64,000 nt of DNA from Bidens hawaiensis. Its lineage: Eukaryota; Streptophyta; Magnoliopsida; Asterales; Asteraceae. How positions within the stretch are numbered: the stretch's first letter is position 1; each line of letters opens with the position of its first letter. This document shows positions 1 to 11,358 of the stretch, in pieces. The translations under genes and the position numbers were made by a program. The notes under the pieces were generated by a model. It was not told where the DNA came from and did no database searches. It was given only the letters and a program-made list of their open reading frames with translations. Location of the stretch: the NCBI GenBank assembly GCA_021521415.1, contig JAIQDT010003854.1, positions 185,001-249,000 of the forward strand. The letters are read 5' to 3'.

Positions 1-90
1 TTGTGTTTTATCTCAAGCGAATCAATTCTGATTGTTTTATCTCAAACGAGTCAATTCGAATTTTGTTTTATCTGAAACGAACCAGGTCAG
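1..90. repeat. Three degenerate ~29-bp tandem units
   Basis: Three successive units share the core TTTTATCTCAAACGA followed by a variable tail. The array runs off the left edge of the window, so its full length is unknown. No coding potential is seen. Confidence 0.55.
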
Positions 91-1217
91 ACCCACTTCA
101 ATATAACTCTTAACCCAAAGTAGCCCAAAAGCATTTAGTTAAAAAAATATAAAATAACCCAAACAAAAATATGTATGGGCAAAGATTGCGAGGCCTATAC
201 TTGATATAGTATTATAATGAGAATAATATTGGTCAGAGCGTTATACAATATATCCGGGTGTCCAACAATAAAATAAGTGTTGATCGCTCAACCAATCCAA
301 CTTAATCAATTTGGTGTATGATGTTGATTGGATGAAATGCCAATGATATGAAAAGATAAATCACATACAGATTTTTTTCTTCTAATTGTTTAATAATTTG
401 ATTTTGTTGTGAAATTATTTTTCTATATTATGGTGGCTTTAGAGAATGAAGAGGAAAAGGATACAAATGAGAACAAGGAGAAGGTGGCTAAAACTACAAA
501 TGAATGTTTAGTTGTATTAAATCAGGGGGATACCAGAACATTTTAAGTCCCTTTACCATGAAATGCAACATGTAATATTTTCCATGGTACAAGAAAACAA
601 AGTTTGACTTTCAAATTCAAGATTCTAATCATGTATGTTATGTGCAGAGTTGTATCTTTGTTAGTTTTTGGAATGTAAAACAATGGAACCGACCCACAGT
701 TTCCGATAATCAGTTATAGCTAAATAGAATTTACATCAACATCTCGTGTAATACAACACAAACAAATAATTTTTTTAAATTTAATTTAGTTAAAAACTTG
801 CTAAAAATGGTAGAAATATTACACCACTTGCTAAAAACTTGCCAAACTACGAGTGCCATGTAACACCTGGTAAATAAATTATACACCGACTCGGCATCCG
901 ACCAGCAAAAACAACAAAAATGATGCACATAAAAGTATTACGTGCTCGGTAATCTGTACATGATAGCTCTCTTCCAACAAATTCCAAACCCCAACTACAA
1001 GCCCATACAGCCCTACTAAAGGCTACCGGTACACTTAAACTGCAACCCAACTCTAAACTCAGCCCATCTCAGTTCAAAGCATAACTCCAGCTTAACTCTA
1101 ATCGTAGCCCAAGTCGGTCCAAACTAGCATTAATGAATACAACATATTTCATACAATAAATTAAATTAAAATCCAAAAATTGTATACATAATAATATAAC
1201 GATAAACGTAAAAACAA
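91..1217. other. Non-coding AT-rich DNA
   Basis: There is no credible coding region. Short open frames of about 65 codons on the minus strand near 730-1050 are not like any family I know. The right edge is a Helitron 3' terminus, so part of this stretch is probably the body of a non-autonomous Helitron. I could not locate its 5' TC end. Confidence 0.4.
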
Positions 1218-1246
1218 CCCGCGTAATACGCGGGCTAAAAGCTAGT
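1218..1246 (+). mobile_element. Helitron 3' terminus
   Basis: A GC-rich perfect hairpin (CCCGCGTA-A-TACGCGGG) is followed seven bases later by CTAG and then T. Helitrons end in CTRR preceded by a short hairpin and insert between A and T, which is what is seen. The element body would lie to the left. Two minus-strand termini with the same design occur near 16.6 and 17.4 kb. Confidence 0.65.
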
Positions 1247-1468
1247 TAGTTATATATGCGTATGATTTATACATGTGTATAATTAGTATGAATATAATAT
1301 AACATAGGGAGTCAGGAGTTGAAATCAATTAATGATCCTCAACAACGATAATATATCGTACAAAAACAACAGTATAGCAACAGTAACGATGGAGGCTGAC
1401 TACACCACAACCGTCGGAACACTTAATCATCCAACGGCTTCCGGAAAACATTAATCTCACACCTCACT

Positions 1469-1475
1469 TATAAAA
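1469..1475 (+). promoter_or_regulatory. Possible TATA box
   Basis: TATAAAA lies in a C/A-rich context typical of plant core promoters, about 265 bases before the first ATG of the exon-like stretch. A GT-AG-like intron could begin near 1566. No transcript evidence is available. Confidence 0.3.
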
Positions 1476-1735
1476 GCTCACTTTCAACCACACTTGTTCC
1501 ATAACAATTCAATTTTCGATTTCCACACTTATAACAGAGAAGTCAGTCTGCAGATATTTTGATAAGGTCAGTGTTAATCCACAGCTCCTACTTACCAAGT
1601 CTAGCAGTTATAATGATATTCCAATTGTTTTTCTGTTTTTAGATGTTTATCAAACAGTTAGTTGTTATTTCATAAATGTGCAGTTACTATAGCTTTGCGA
1701 TATACTGAAACTTGAGATCTTAATATTGTGGTATA

Positions 1736-2084
1736 ATGGTCCATTCAATTCCGCCTCTCATTCATACATACCAAGCACTACCTAAGTGTATGGCCACGAT
1801 TGAATCTGGCTCAAAAGCAGCATATCATATTACTCACAGTGTGAATACAAGGTCGATATTACAGGCTATGGTTTTGTAATGTCTTGTACAACTCGTCTCC
1901 AAGAAATTCATGATCCAATTATAAAGACTATAAGGTTCTTGACCTTCCAAACTTGTTCAAATTCTTTCTCATATTTTGTTTTACTTGTTTGATGTGCGAT
2001 TGGGAGAGAAGAGGACAGGTGAGTTAAGCTTGAATAGTGGATTCCTAAGGTAAGTTTAATGCGGGCTTTCTTCGTAAATGCATC
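1736..2084 (+). pseudogene. Exon-like remnants, unidentified
   Basis: Two overlapping open stretches look more coding-like than the surroundings. One is a 47-codon frame beginning at the ATG (1736-1879). The other is a 48-codon frame (1846-1992) containing residues like DITGYGFVMSC. They are in different frames, so if this was one gene it is broken or spliced. The stretch stops at the LTR insertion (GCATC target site). Across that insertion the sequence continues at 4574 in the duplicated flank, which also holds an unidentified open frame, so both may be parts of one disrupted host gene. I do not recognise the product. Confidence 0.25.
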
Positions 2085-4573
2085 TGTCACACCCTCAAAA
2101 TCCACTAACGGAGTTTTACCGTCAGAGGGTGTGAACTAACAGGATCGGAATCATTAGTTATAATCAAACATCATATTCAAAAGTTTTTAAACCACAAATA
2201 TTAAAGTTTAATGAATGCGAAAGCGTAAATCATAAGCCAAGTGTTGCGTCACGCACGACGACTTAAAACCAAATTAATAAAAGTTTAAAAGCAAGTTTTC
2301 AAAACGATAGTGTTCAATGAAATGCATGTCCCTATACCGCGCGCCCGCCTTGGCTACCTGAGAATAACATACTAAAAGTGTCAACACAGGGTTGGTGAGT
2401 TCACATATATAAATAAAGGAAAACGTTTACGTTTAAGTGTTTGCGTTTGCGTTACCAGGTAATGTTAAGTCAATTATATATCAATAGGTAGCTAACCTAT
2501 AAAACAAGTATTACTAAGTGTTCGACACCGAAGCTGACTGTTTATCATATGCCTTGCCACCATGTCAACCATGACCATGGTAATGTGTTAGCCAAGATTA
2601 CACCCACTCGACCTCTAGTCGAGTTTAGAGTTGGGTGGGGTTTGTCAAACCCAGTAGTACTACTCAACAGTGACTCGCTATTATACAAATACTAAACGGT
2701 TCGATGTTATGAAGGACTTTAGTTGGTTTGTTTGCCACTTAGCCTTACAAGCGATATATAACCAATAACAAAATCAAAAGTGTTTGGAGTATGTTATCTC
2801 CCCAAGTAAAAAACGTTTAAAAGAGTAAAAGGGAAACGTGAAACTCACTGTTTGCGAAGAATTCAAAAACAAATCCGAGAGATGCGCGTCAAAGAAAATC
2901 CTCACTAGTGCTCTAAAACAAAAATGAGATTCTCTAAGTATTTAAACTACTATTGAGTCTCCAGACTCAGCACATAATACCTATGCATGAGATACGTTTC
3001 GTGTTTCGTTTGTGAATTATGTGTGACTCGACAAACACGTTGGTGACACGTTACATGTGTATACAACTACTTAAGCATCAAATACTAACATTGTACATTA
3101 CTAGTAAATTATCTCCCCATAATGGCAATTTAGTCAAAACATGGCAATTATCTATTAACAAACACGTTTCATGTATTTTCACATAGTTCAGCAGCTAGTT
3201 TTATCAAGACAGATTTCTACTTGAAAGATTACTCTATTCAACAGATCATAACATATCAATTAATTCACCAAAAATCGTCACAAAAGCACACATGAGTTAG
3301 GTTTCCAGAACTATTTTTATTGTATTTTTATTCCACATAGTTTCTCAAAAAGACCAAAACATTACAGTAAACTCACAGCAGTCAAAATCATGCGCAACAA
3401 AACGATATTTGCTCTTCGCGTTAAATGGTAAATTCAATTAATGCAAGACCAATTGGGTTAGATTCCTAACTCAATATATTTTCTTACAGAAGTGGAACCA
3501 ACCCATTTGGTCTTGTAGTTTATGAGATATCTTAGTCTCAAAACAGCCTAACAGCAGACCTCACAATTCATACTTGCACTTCAGTTTTGTAAAATAATAA
3601 AAGTTAACTTTTACACGTCCAAAAATTACAAATTTGGACTCTTTAGAAACTAGACTCAACCTAGTACACTGTAGTGTTAATAATTTCGACCAATTACTAT
3701 ATTAACATCCATTTACAGTCATCTAAACATCAAATCAACAATCTGTCCAGTACCAGTTTACATCAAAACTCAACATAACAACAATCTATGAACCATAACC
3801 CATGCATATCACACTCTAGACACATGATTTACCAACCATGCATATCAATTTTACGTTACACACATAGTTAGGGTTTTACTTGAAAGTTTAAAATCAAAGA
3901 ACAAGTAATTAACAAGCAATTATAACACAACTAGTTATCAATTCACTAGCAAATCATCATCAAACATACAATCAAACCCTAACTCATCTTCATCATCACT
4001 TTCAAGAATTTAAGGTTTTGATTAACCCATTCAACATCAAAATTAAACACATAGAATGCATAGAGAAGTAGTTAATTACCTATTAGCACCTTAATTCTTC
4101 AACAAAAGCTTGAAAATCCTTGTATGTGTGTGTTTACGGCAGCCAAGAAGAGAGGGAGAGGGGGCCGATCGGTCTAAGGAGAGGGGAGGGAGTGTAGGGT
4201 TTTGTTAATTATTATAATAATAATATGTTACACAATGGCCCCTCTACTTTTAGTTATTAATTTTCTAGTGTAAACAATTAGTTCTTGCTTCTTGTGTTTT
4301 GCATTACACATAACACATCAAGTAACATATATGTTAACACATAATTATCACGTATTTGTTGTTTTGATGTTTGTCGTTTGTTCACCAATAGCTTGAGTCG
4401 ACTCGTGTGCGTTTCGGTGCAATCCCGAAAGACTACATGTGTAGTGATTGTCATGCGTCATTTAAAACCCTAGTTTAAATGTAATGAGGTGTGCGTTATA
4501 GATCAAGCGATCTTAAGTTTGAATTGACGGAGTTTGGATTAACAGAGTTAACCTGAAATTGACGAGTGTCACA
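2085..4573 (-). mobile_element. Full-length Gypsy LTR, now solo
   Basis: A 2,489-bp LTR begins TGTCACACC and ends GTGTCACA. It is closely matched over its whole length by the LTR at 12020-14507. It is bounded on both sides by the 5-bp repeat GCATC (2080-2084 and 4574-4578), the signature of a single insertion reduced to a solo LTR by recombination between its two LTRs. The orientation is inferred from the related element whose gag-pol is on the minus strand. Substitutions against the other LTR are scattered, roughly 1-2% by eye. Confidence 0.85.
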
Positions 4574-4787
4574 GCATCAAACAAAAATGGTTTAAAGAGG
4601 AAGATTTCAGTTGATAAGGGGTTAGTCGGTTGCACTAGCGATGACTAAAAGAATTGAGGCCGATGGGAATACCGAAACCCCAAGCATCTGGGATAGTACA
4701 CCCAAAGGCCGACGCGTATTAGGCCGGGTATGGGATTAGTTTAAATTTTTTTTCGCGGGAATGGACGGGTATGGGATTAGGTGATCG

Positions 4788-5168
4788 ATGCCGACACGAT
4801 TACCTGAAACCACATGTCGGTTTACCCGAACTATATACCCGAAGCGCATGATCACTTTGCGAGTGAGAATGGACAGACGCAGCGGGTACCTTTCATCAAC
4901 GTACCAAGATCCATTCCTTTTGCTCCCAACTCCTTTGAAATCTTTACAATATGTTTCCAAGGCCAGGGATAATAAAGACACCTTCCCATGTGGGATTCCA
5001 GGATCGAAAGTTGTGGTGAATCAACTAGAGAATGGCCGTAAAGTCAACTTTTTTCCAAGAAACCCAGTTTATCTTTGTCTCCTCGTCGGATCACTAAAAA
5101 ACACTGCTTTATGTAGTCTATCCAATTTGCAAACACCAGCCACTGGAGCGCGCTATAGCAAAAAATAG
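4788..5168 (+). pseudogene. Unidentified 126-codon frame, truncated copy
   Basis: An open frame of 126 codons whose counterpart in the right-hand duplicate runs 152 codons. Here a TAG replaces the TAC at 5166, ending the frame 26 codons early. The product contains segments such as DTFPCGIPGSKVV and GRKVNFFPRNPVYLCLLV. I recognise no domain. It may be a decayed host exon or a spurious frame. The long overlapping antisense frame (81 codons) weakens the coding case. No signal peptide or clear membrane segment stands out. Confidence 0.25.
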
Positions 5169-5687
5169 TGCCTAGACAAGGAGTTCAAAACTGACTTTAT
5201 CATTGTGACTGCCACCAAAGGGTCGATACGTACTTTGCTTGGATAACCGTCTTTGAAAAATGAAAAGTATCTACAGTAGGTTGCCAGAATTTAATTAAAT
5301 TTATATTGGCACCTGTTTGAAGGCCAAAATGCTTGAGGGGAAATATCCCACCTTACACCTACACACTCTAGCGGAGTGCGCTTCTAGAATCACGCAAAAT
5401 AAACCATTCAAACAAACGAATCATGCAATCTAGGAATAAATTGGGTTTAAGATCAAGAATTACGCAAACAAACGGTTTAAACACATAAGTTTAAAATCAA
5501 AATTAAAGAAAACAATTCTTAATGTTGAAATTAAAATAATTTAGCCGAACAGGATGAATAAATCTCAATGGGACCGAATATTAAACGTAAACTCAAAATA
5601 ACTTATGTACGTTAAACTTGAAACAGTTAATTCTTGTTGAAGTTCACAAACCAAAAGGTTGCTTTTTCTTTTTCCGCCCACTATATA

Positions 5688-5808
5688 TAGGGCCGTTCAA
5701 CCCGCTCGCGGCTCGAACTCGCTCGCTCGCTCGTTTTTTCGCTCGATTGTAAACGAGCCACTCTGCTCGGTTCGGTTTGCAAACGAGCCAAGCAACGAGC
5801 AAAGGTCT
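5688..5808. mobile_element. hAT-type MITE, left part only
   Basis: This begins TAGGGCCGTTCAACCCGCTC and is rich in GCTCG/CGAGC repeats. It matches the first 121 bases of the complete MITE at 15621-16258. It is cut at the duplication junction, which shows that the MITE was present before the duplication. Confidence 0.65.
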
Positions 5809-6391
5809 TAATCATCACTTTCAAGAATTTAGGGTTTTGATTAACCCATTCAATATCAAAATTAAACACATAGAATGCATAGAGAAGTAGTTAATTACCT
5901 ATTAGCACCTTAATTCTTCAACAAAAGCTTGAAAATCCTTGTATGTGTGTGTTTACGGCAGCCAAGAAGAGAGGGAGAGGGGCCGATCGGTCTAGGGAGA
6001 GGGGAGGGAGTGTAGGGTTTTGTTAATTATTATAATAATAATATGTTACACAATGGCCCCTCTACTTTTAGTTATTAATTTTCTAGTGTAAACAATTAGT
6101 TCTTGCTTCTTGTGTTTAGCATTACACATAACATATCAAGTAACATATATGTTAACACATAATTATCACGTATTTGTTGTTTTGATGTTTGTCGTTTGTT
6201 CACCAATGGTTTGAGTCGACTCGTGTGCGTTTCGGTGCAATCCCGAAAGACTACATGTGTAGTGATTGTCATGCGTCATTTAAAACCCTAGTTTAAATGT
6301 AATGAGGTGTGCGTTATAGATCAAGTGATCTTAAGTTTGAATTGACGGAGTTTGGATTAACGGAGTTAACCTGAAATTGACGTGTGTCACA
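5809..6391 (-). mobile_element. Truncated 3' LTR (583 bp)
   Basis: This matches the last ~580 bp (plus-strand direction) of the full LTRs, from the TTAATCATCACTTTC segment to the terminal TGTCACA. The remaining ~1.9 kb is absent and is replaced by host flank/MITE sequence. The join is at a TCT microhomology, consistent with illegitimate recombination. Confidence 0.85.
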
Positions 6392-6618
6392 TTATTCCCA
6401 TGTTGAAAGAATTTTCGTCCCGAAAATTTGAGTCAAGTCGCGATGGGTGTCTGAAAAAGCAAGAAAAATTTTTCAGTTTGTCATATCATCCCCTAGTAGA
6501 AAGAAATTTCTTCCCGAAATTTAATTCATACCACTGGTGACTTCTGACGGTTTGTCGGCTTTCGCGGTTTTCGGTGTTTGGTTAGCCCTTCAAAAAGGTG
6601 AGGATACTTCTTCATCAT
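6392..6618 (-). other. 3' untranslated part and polypurine tract of element
   Basis: The sequence between the end of pol and the 3' LTR. Read on the minus strand, the bases next to the LTR are purine-rich (CATGGGAATAA), a plausible but imperfect polypurine tract. The downstream reading of the pol frame after the TAA resembles the tail read through in the sister element at 47 kb. Confidence 0.5.
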
Positions 6619-7146
6619 TTAATCCTCGCGTTCCCACGTGAACTCTGGTCCACGTCTTGAGTTCCAACGAACTTTAACGATTGGAATTTTGTTGTGTTTG
6701 AGTGTTTTGGTTTCCCAATCTAAAACTTCGACTGGTTCTTCGATGAATCGTAGTTGTTCATCAACTTGCAACTCGCCCAAAGGAACTGCTTGGGTTTCGT
6801 CAGAAAGGCATTTCTTCAAATTGGATACATGGAATACATTGTATACGCTACTGAGTTCTGTTGGTAAATCCAGTCGGTATGCTACCGGACCAATGCGCTC
6901 AGTTATCCGGTAGGGGCCAACGTATCGTGGATTGAGTTTGTTTCGCATTCCGAAGCGAACTACACCTTTCCAAGGTGAGACTTTGAGTAAAACTTGGTCG
7001 TTCACTTGAAATTCAAGAGGCTTTCGGCGCTTGTCGGCGTAACTCTTTTGGCGATCTCGTGCTGCTGCCATGCGGTTTCGGATTTGGACAATCTTTTCAG
7101 AGGTTTCAAGTACTAGTTCTGGACCAATGATTTGGCTATCACCCAC
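6619..7146 (-). pseudogene. Integrase C-terminus with chromodomain-like tail
   Basis: 175 codons covering the end of a Gypsy integrase: the GPY/F-type region ([17 protein letters not shown], then VAYRLDLP) followed by a chromodomain-like tail ending [18 protein letters not shown]. In chromoviruses this tail binds modified histones and steers integration. It is in the same frame as the next segment and separated from it only by a TAG at the position where the sister element has Trp (SPLC-stop against SPIC-W). The terminal TAA sits where the sister element has Gln. Both stops fit C-to-T or G-to-A transitions. Confidence 0.8.
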
Positions 7147-7152
7147 CTCTGC

Positions 7153-8046
7153 CTAGCAGAGAGGTGATCGACACTTTCGTCCGTACAACGCTTCAAACGG
7201 CGCTTCTTTAATGCTTGAGTGGTAGCTGTTATTATACGAAAACTCTACCAAAGGCAAGTGAGGTTCCCAACTTTTTCCGAAATCCAACACGCATGCACGC
7301 AACATGTCCTCCAAGGTCTGAATAGTGCGCTCACTTTGCCCATCCGTTTGAGGATGGTATGATGTGCTCATATCAAGGCGGGTGCCTAGTGCGCTCTGTA
7401 GTGACTTCCAGAAATGCGAAGTGAAACGGGAATCTCGATCAGATATGACTGAGACAGGCACTCCGTGTCTAGACACTACTTCTTTCATATAGATGTGACT
7501 CAGTCTTTCCATTTTGTCCGATTCCTTGATTGCTAAGAAGTGTGCAGACTTAGTCAACCGGTCAATGATCACCCAGATGGTATCGCATCCCGTCAGTGTT
7601 TTGGGTAATCCCGTGATGAAATCCATGGAAATGTGTTCCCATTTCCATGTTGGAAGTTCCGGTTTCTGTAGCAGACCAGATGGTTTCTGATATTCCACTT
7701 TGACTCTTGCACGAGTCAAGCATTTGCTCACGTAGGTGGCAATGTCGGCTTTCATGTTTGGCCACCAGTAAAGTGCCTTTAGGTCATGGTACATTTTATC
7801 TGAGTCAGGGTGAATGGAATATCGGGACTTGTGTGCTTTGTCCATCACTAGAGTTCTCAACTCTCCGTATCGAGGGACCCAAATCCGGTTTTCAAAATAT
7901 CGGACCCCGTCCGATTTGGTTTCAAGTTGCTTGTTCATGCCTCGCATGAGTTCTGATGGGAGATTATCGTCTTTCAAGGCTTCGAGTTGAGCATCACGAA
8001 TCTGATCGGGTAAGTTGGCGTGACTCGTGAGTTGTAATGCTCGCAC
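7153..8046 (-). pseudogene. Integrase zinc finger and catalytic core
   Basis: 297 codons with the HHCC zinc-binding segment ([18 protein letters not shown]) followed by the DDE core ([29 protein letters not shown]). Integrase inserts the element's cDNA into chromosomal DNA. The three acidic catalytic residues are present. One expected zinc-finger Cys appears as Arg (KCLTRARVK against KCLTCSKVK in the sister copy), which would damage zinc binding. The segment is bounded by in-frame stops at both ends in one continuous frame, so it is a fragment of a decayed pol. Confidence 0.85.
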
Positions 8047-8409
8047 TCATCTAGGTTTATCGGTTTCTTTTCTGCTGAGAGCATCGGCCACTACATTGGC
8101 CTTGCCAGGGTGGTACTTGATGGCACAATCATAATCCTTAAGTAGCTCGACCCAACGACGCTGTCGCATGTTCAGCTCCTTCTGATCGTAGATATGCTGG
8201 AGACTCTTGTGGTTGGTGTAAATGGTAAACTTGGTACCGTATAAGTAATGCCTCCATATCTTAAGAGCAAACACCACAGCTCCGAGTTCCAGGTCATGGG
8301 TCGTGTAGTTCTTCTCATGGATCCGTAGTTGTCGAGAGGCATAGGCTATAACCTTCTCGAGTTGCATCAACACGCAACCGAGACCCTGTATCGATGCGTC
8401 ACAATGCAC
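8047..8409 (-). pseudogene. RNase H domain of pol
   Basis: 120 codons of the Ty3-type RNase [16 protein letters not shown], then [16 protein letters not shown], then YTNHKSLQH and NVVADALSR. It degrades the RNA strand of the RNA:DNA hybrid during reverse transcription. The Asp of the usual YTDHKSL motif has become Asn, so the active site is probably impaired. It lies downstream of a frameshift near 8500 that separates it from RT and ends in a TGA before integrase. Confidence 0.8.
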
Positions 8410-8467
8410 CTCAAAATTCTCCGTTCCCTCGGGAGGGCTAGGATAGGGGCGCTACAGAGTTTGGTTT

Positions 8468-11056
8468 TTAACTGTTGGAAGGCGGATTCTTGTGCGTCAC
8501 CCCAATGTACTTAGTACCCTTATGTGTCAATGCGGTGAGTGGTTGAGCAATCTTGGAAAATCCCTCAATAAAACGCCGGTAGTAGCCGGCCAGTCCTAGG
8601 AATTGTCGCACCTCAGTCGGAGTTTTAGGTGCTTCCCAGTTTTTGATGGCCTCTACCTTGCCGGGATCGACATGGATTCCATTCTCATTGATCACATGTC
8701 CTAAGAAGTGAACCTCGCGAAGCCAAAATTCGCATTTCAAGAGTTTAGCGTACAGATGTTTCTTCTTCAGCAATTCTAAGATCAACCTCAGGTGTTCTTC
8801 GTGGTCGGTCTTGTTCCTGGAGTAGACGAGGATACCATCAATAAAAACAATTACAAACTTGTCGAGGTACGCCTTGCATACTCTGTTCATGAGATCCATG
8901 AATATGGCTGGTGCGTTGGTTAAGCCAAAAGGCATAACTGAAAACTCGTAGTGACCGTACCGAGTTCTGAAAGCCGTCTTTGAAATGTCTTCTTCGCGCA
9001 CTCTTAATTGATGGTAACCAGACCTCAGACCGATCTTCGAGTAGTAACTCGATCCTTGCAGCTGGTCGAAGAGGTCATCAATTCGGGGTAAGGGATAACG
9101 GTTCCTAACCGTCACCTTGTTCAGTTCTCGGTAGTCGATGCACATGCGGAAAGTCCCGTCCTTCTTTCGAACAAATAAGACAGGAGCTCCCCATGGTGAT
9201 GAGCTGGGTCGGATAAAACCTTTATCCAACAAATCTTGTAATTGAGTGGACAACTCTTGAAGCTCTGCCGGTGCGAGCCGATACGGGGCTCGTGCTATGG
9301 GTGCTGCACCGGGGGCTAATTCGATTTGGAACTCGACTTGTCGAATAGGTGGGAGTCCAGGCAAATCCTCCGGGAAGACTTTAGGAAAATCTCGCACAAT
9401 CGGTATGTCTTTGATTCGCTTCTCCTCCGCGGGTTTCTCGACAATATGGGCTAAAATTGTTGGATGACCCTTTCGTAAAAAATTCTGCGCCTTCATGAGG
9501 GTGATGATGCTGGTGGTCATGCCGCTCTTCTCGCCCTGGATCGAAATGATTTCGCCGGAAGGGGTAGTGATGTGGACTATCTTGTCGTGACATATAATCT
9601 CCGCTCGGTTCTCGGATAGCCAGTCCATGCCGACAACGACATCGAAATTACCAAGTGTAAAAGGTATGAGGTCGATATCAGAAGTATGACCCGACAGTTT
9701 CAACTTACATCCCGCTAGTATATGAGTTGTTTTCATAGACTTACCGTCGGCTAATTTAACAGGAAACTTAGCATCTAACGGGGTTGGAGTTAAGTCTAAG
9801 AGTTTACTAAAGGCTTCCGATATAAAACTCCTATAAGCTCCAGTGTCAAACAAAACAGAAGCAAAACAGTCGTTCACAGGAAACTTACCGGTAACCACAT
9901 TCGGATCGTTGCGGGCCTGGCCCGACCCAATGACGAAAGCTCTACCTTTACCACTGCTTCCGCCACTGTTGCTGCCTCCATTGTTCTCATTCTGCTTTAG
10001 TTTGGGGCAATCCTTCCTGAAATGACCCTCTTGACCACACTCGAAGCACCCTTTAGTCGCCGTAGGCTGTTTAGGAGCACCCTTTGCCGCTAGGTCTCCC
10101 CTACAGTCTTTGGCCTGATGACCCATTTTTCCGCATCTCAGACACTTGATACGGTCGCATGAGCCAGCATGGTGATAGTTGCACTTGTTGCATTTCAGGT
10201 ACTTCCCAGCATAGCCACTCGAACCCTGCCCGCCACCGTTGTTGTTATTGTTGGAACCTTGATTATAAAATTTCCGAGCGAGTTCAGGTTTACGGTAGTG
10301 TTGTTGCTGTGGGGGGTTCGATGATGAGGACCTGGTGTTGTCGAATTTCCTCTTTCCATTACCCGAGTTGTTGTTGTTGTTGTTGTTGTCAGTGATTGAG
10401 TTGTCTTGGGTTTTAAGGGTGGAACCTCTAGGTGGTAACGCACCTTGTGCCACTGCCTGGTCCGTCAGTTTGTGAGCTAATCGGATCGCTTGTTGAATTG
10501 TAGCCGGTTTGGAAGACGTCACCATACCCTGAATTTGTGGTACCAACCCATCGATATACATCTCGATTCTCTTACTCGGCGGGTCTACCATCCGTGGACA
10601 CATTACTGCTAGCTCATGGGAACGGGTGGTGTAGGCTTCAATCTCGGAACCCGCCATTTTCAACGACCAAAATTCAGATTCCAACTTCGCGATTTCCTCT
10701 CTAGGACAATACTCTTCCCGCATCATATTTTTGAACACTTCCCAGTTCATAGCGTTCGCCAAATCCAACCCAAGAATTTGCATATTGGAGTTCCACCAAG
10801 TGAGGGAAGAATCCTCCAGTGTCCCAGCAGCGAACTTAACCCTGTTGGCGGGTGGACAGTTACACATCTCGAAAGCTGACTTTGCCTTCTCAGCCCAACG
10901 CAGGAAACCTATGGCTCCCTCAGTGCCCTTAAACGAGCTGGGCTTGCAATCCAGGTAGTTCTTGAAAGTACAGGCTCCGGCTTGATTCTGAACATGTGCA
11001 ACTAAAGTTGCCGCCGTATGGTCATTCAGTAGGGTTTGGAGTTCTGCTGCGGTCAT
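8468..11056 (-). pseudogene. gag-protease-reverse transcriptase, RT active site lost
   Basis: 862 codons in order: gag capsid-like region (about 40-200, with SLTWWNSNM), an Asn/Ser-rich linker, two CCHC zinc knuckles (305-318 and 337-350) after a third Cys/His-rich segment, aspartic protease with DTG at 404-406, then RT from about 560. RT should carry three catalytic Asp. Here SKID has become SKIG (residue 676) and FIDD has become FIDG (residue 741), both GAT-to-GGT changes, while the rest of RT ([21 protein letters not shown]) is well preserved. The frame runs out after HKGTKYIG because of a frameshift before RNase H. An upstream ATG at about 11100 encodes a basic stretch that is one base out of frame with this start. 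Confidence 0.88.
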
Positions 11057-11130
11057 GTTGAGCTAGAGCTACCGCGACCACGTCCAGCGTTTCTTCCAGA
11101 CATCTCCCTTCCATCTAGGTGTTATCATTC

Positions 11131-11358
11131 TTAGATGTCATCGTCTGAGGACACCTCTGAGTGTGCCTCCTCCTCAGCCGGCTCTTCGTTCGGTTCCTCT
11201 TCGGGTTCCTTCTCGGGATCTTCCTCGAGTTCTTCCTCAGGTTCTGCCTCAGAATCTGCTGCATTTGGGGCAATCTGCGCCCCTAGTGTGTCACAACGGG
11301 CTAGAGCTGTCGCTGCAAGGGCTCTTGCACTAAAAATTTGGTCACGCAAATCTATCAT
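11131..11358 (-). pseudogene. Acidic leader-region frame
   Basis: 75 codons on the element's sense strand upstream of gag. The second half is an almost uninterrupted run of Glu/Pro/Asp. It may be an N-terminal gag extension now cut off by stops and a frameshift, or a short upstream frame. I know no domain for it. Confidence 0.35.

Larger units (their letters stand above)
4574..5808. repeat. Duplicated host flank, left copy
   Basis: About 1.23 kb directly following the solo LTR is repeated almost identically after the LTR at 14507. Both copies begin with GCATC and contain the same open frame and the same start of a hAT-type MITE. This copy stops inside that MITE, where it joins an internal part of the LTR at a TCT microhomology (5806-5808). 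It is therefore a segmental duplication of non-LTR sequence, not part of the retrotransposon. Confidence 0.85.

Noticed and set aside
4736..4981. 81-codon minus-strand frame, duplicated at 14670-14915
   Set aside because: It is antisense to the longer duplicated plus-strand frame. Neither has a recognisable domain, and I kept only the longer one at low confidence.
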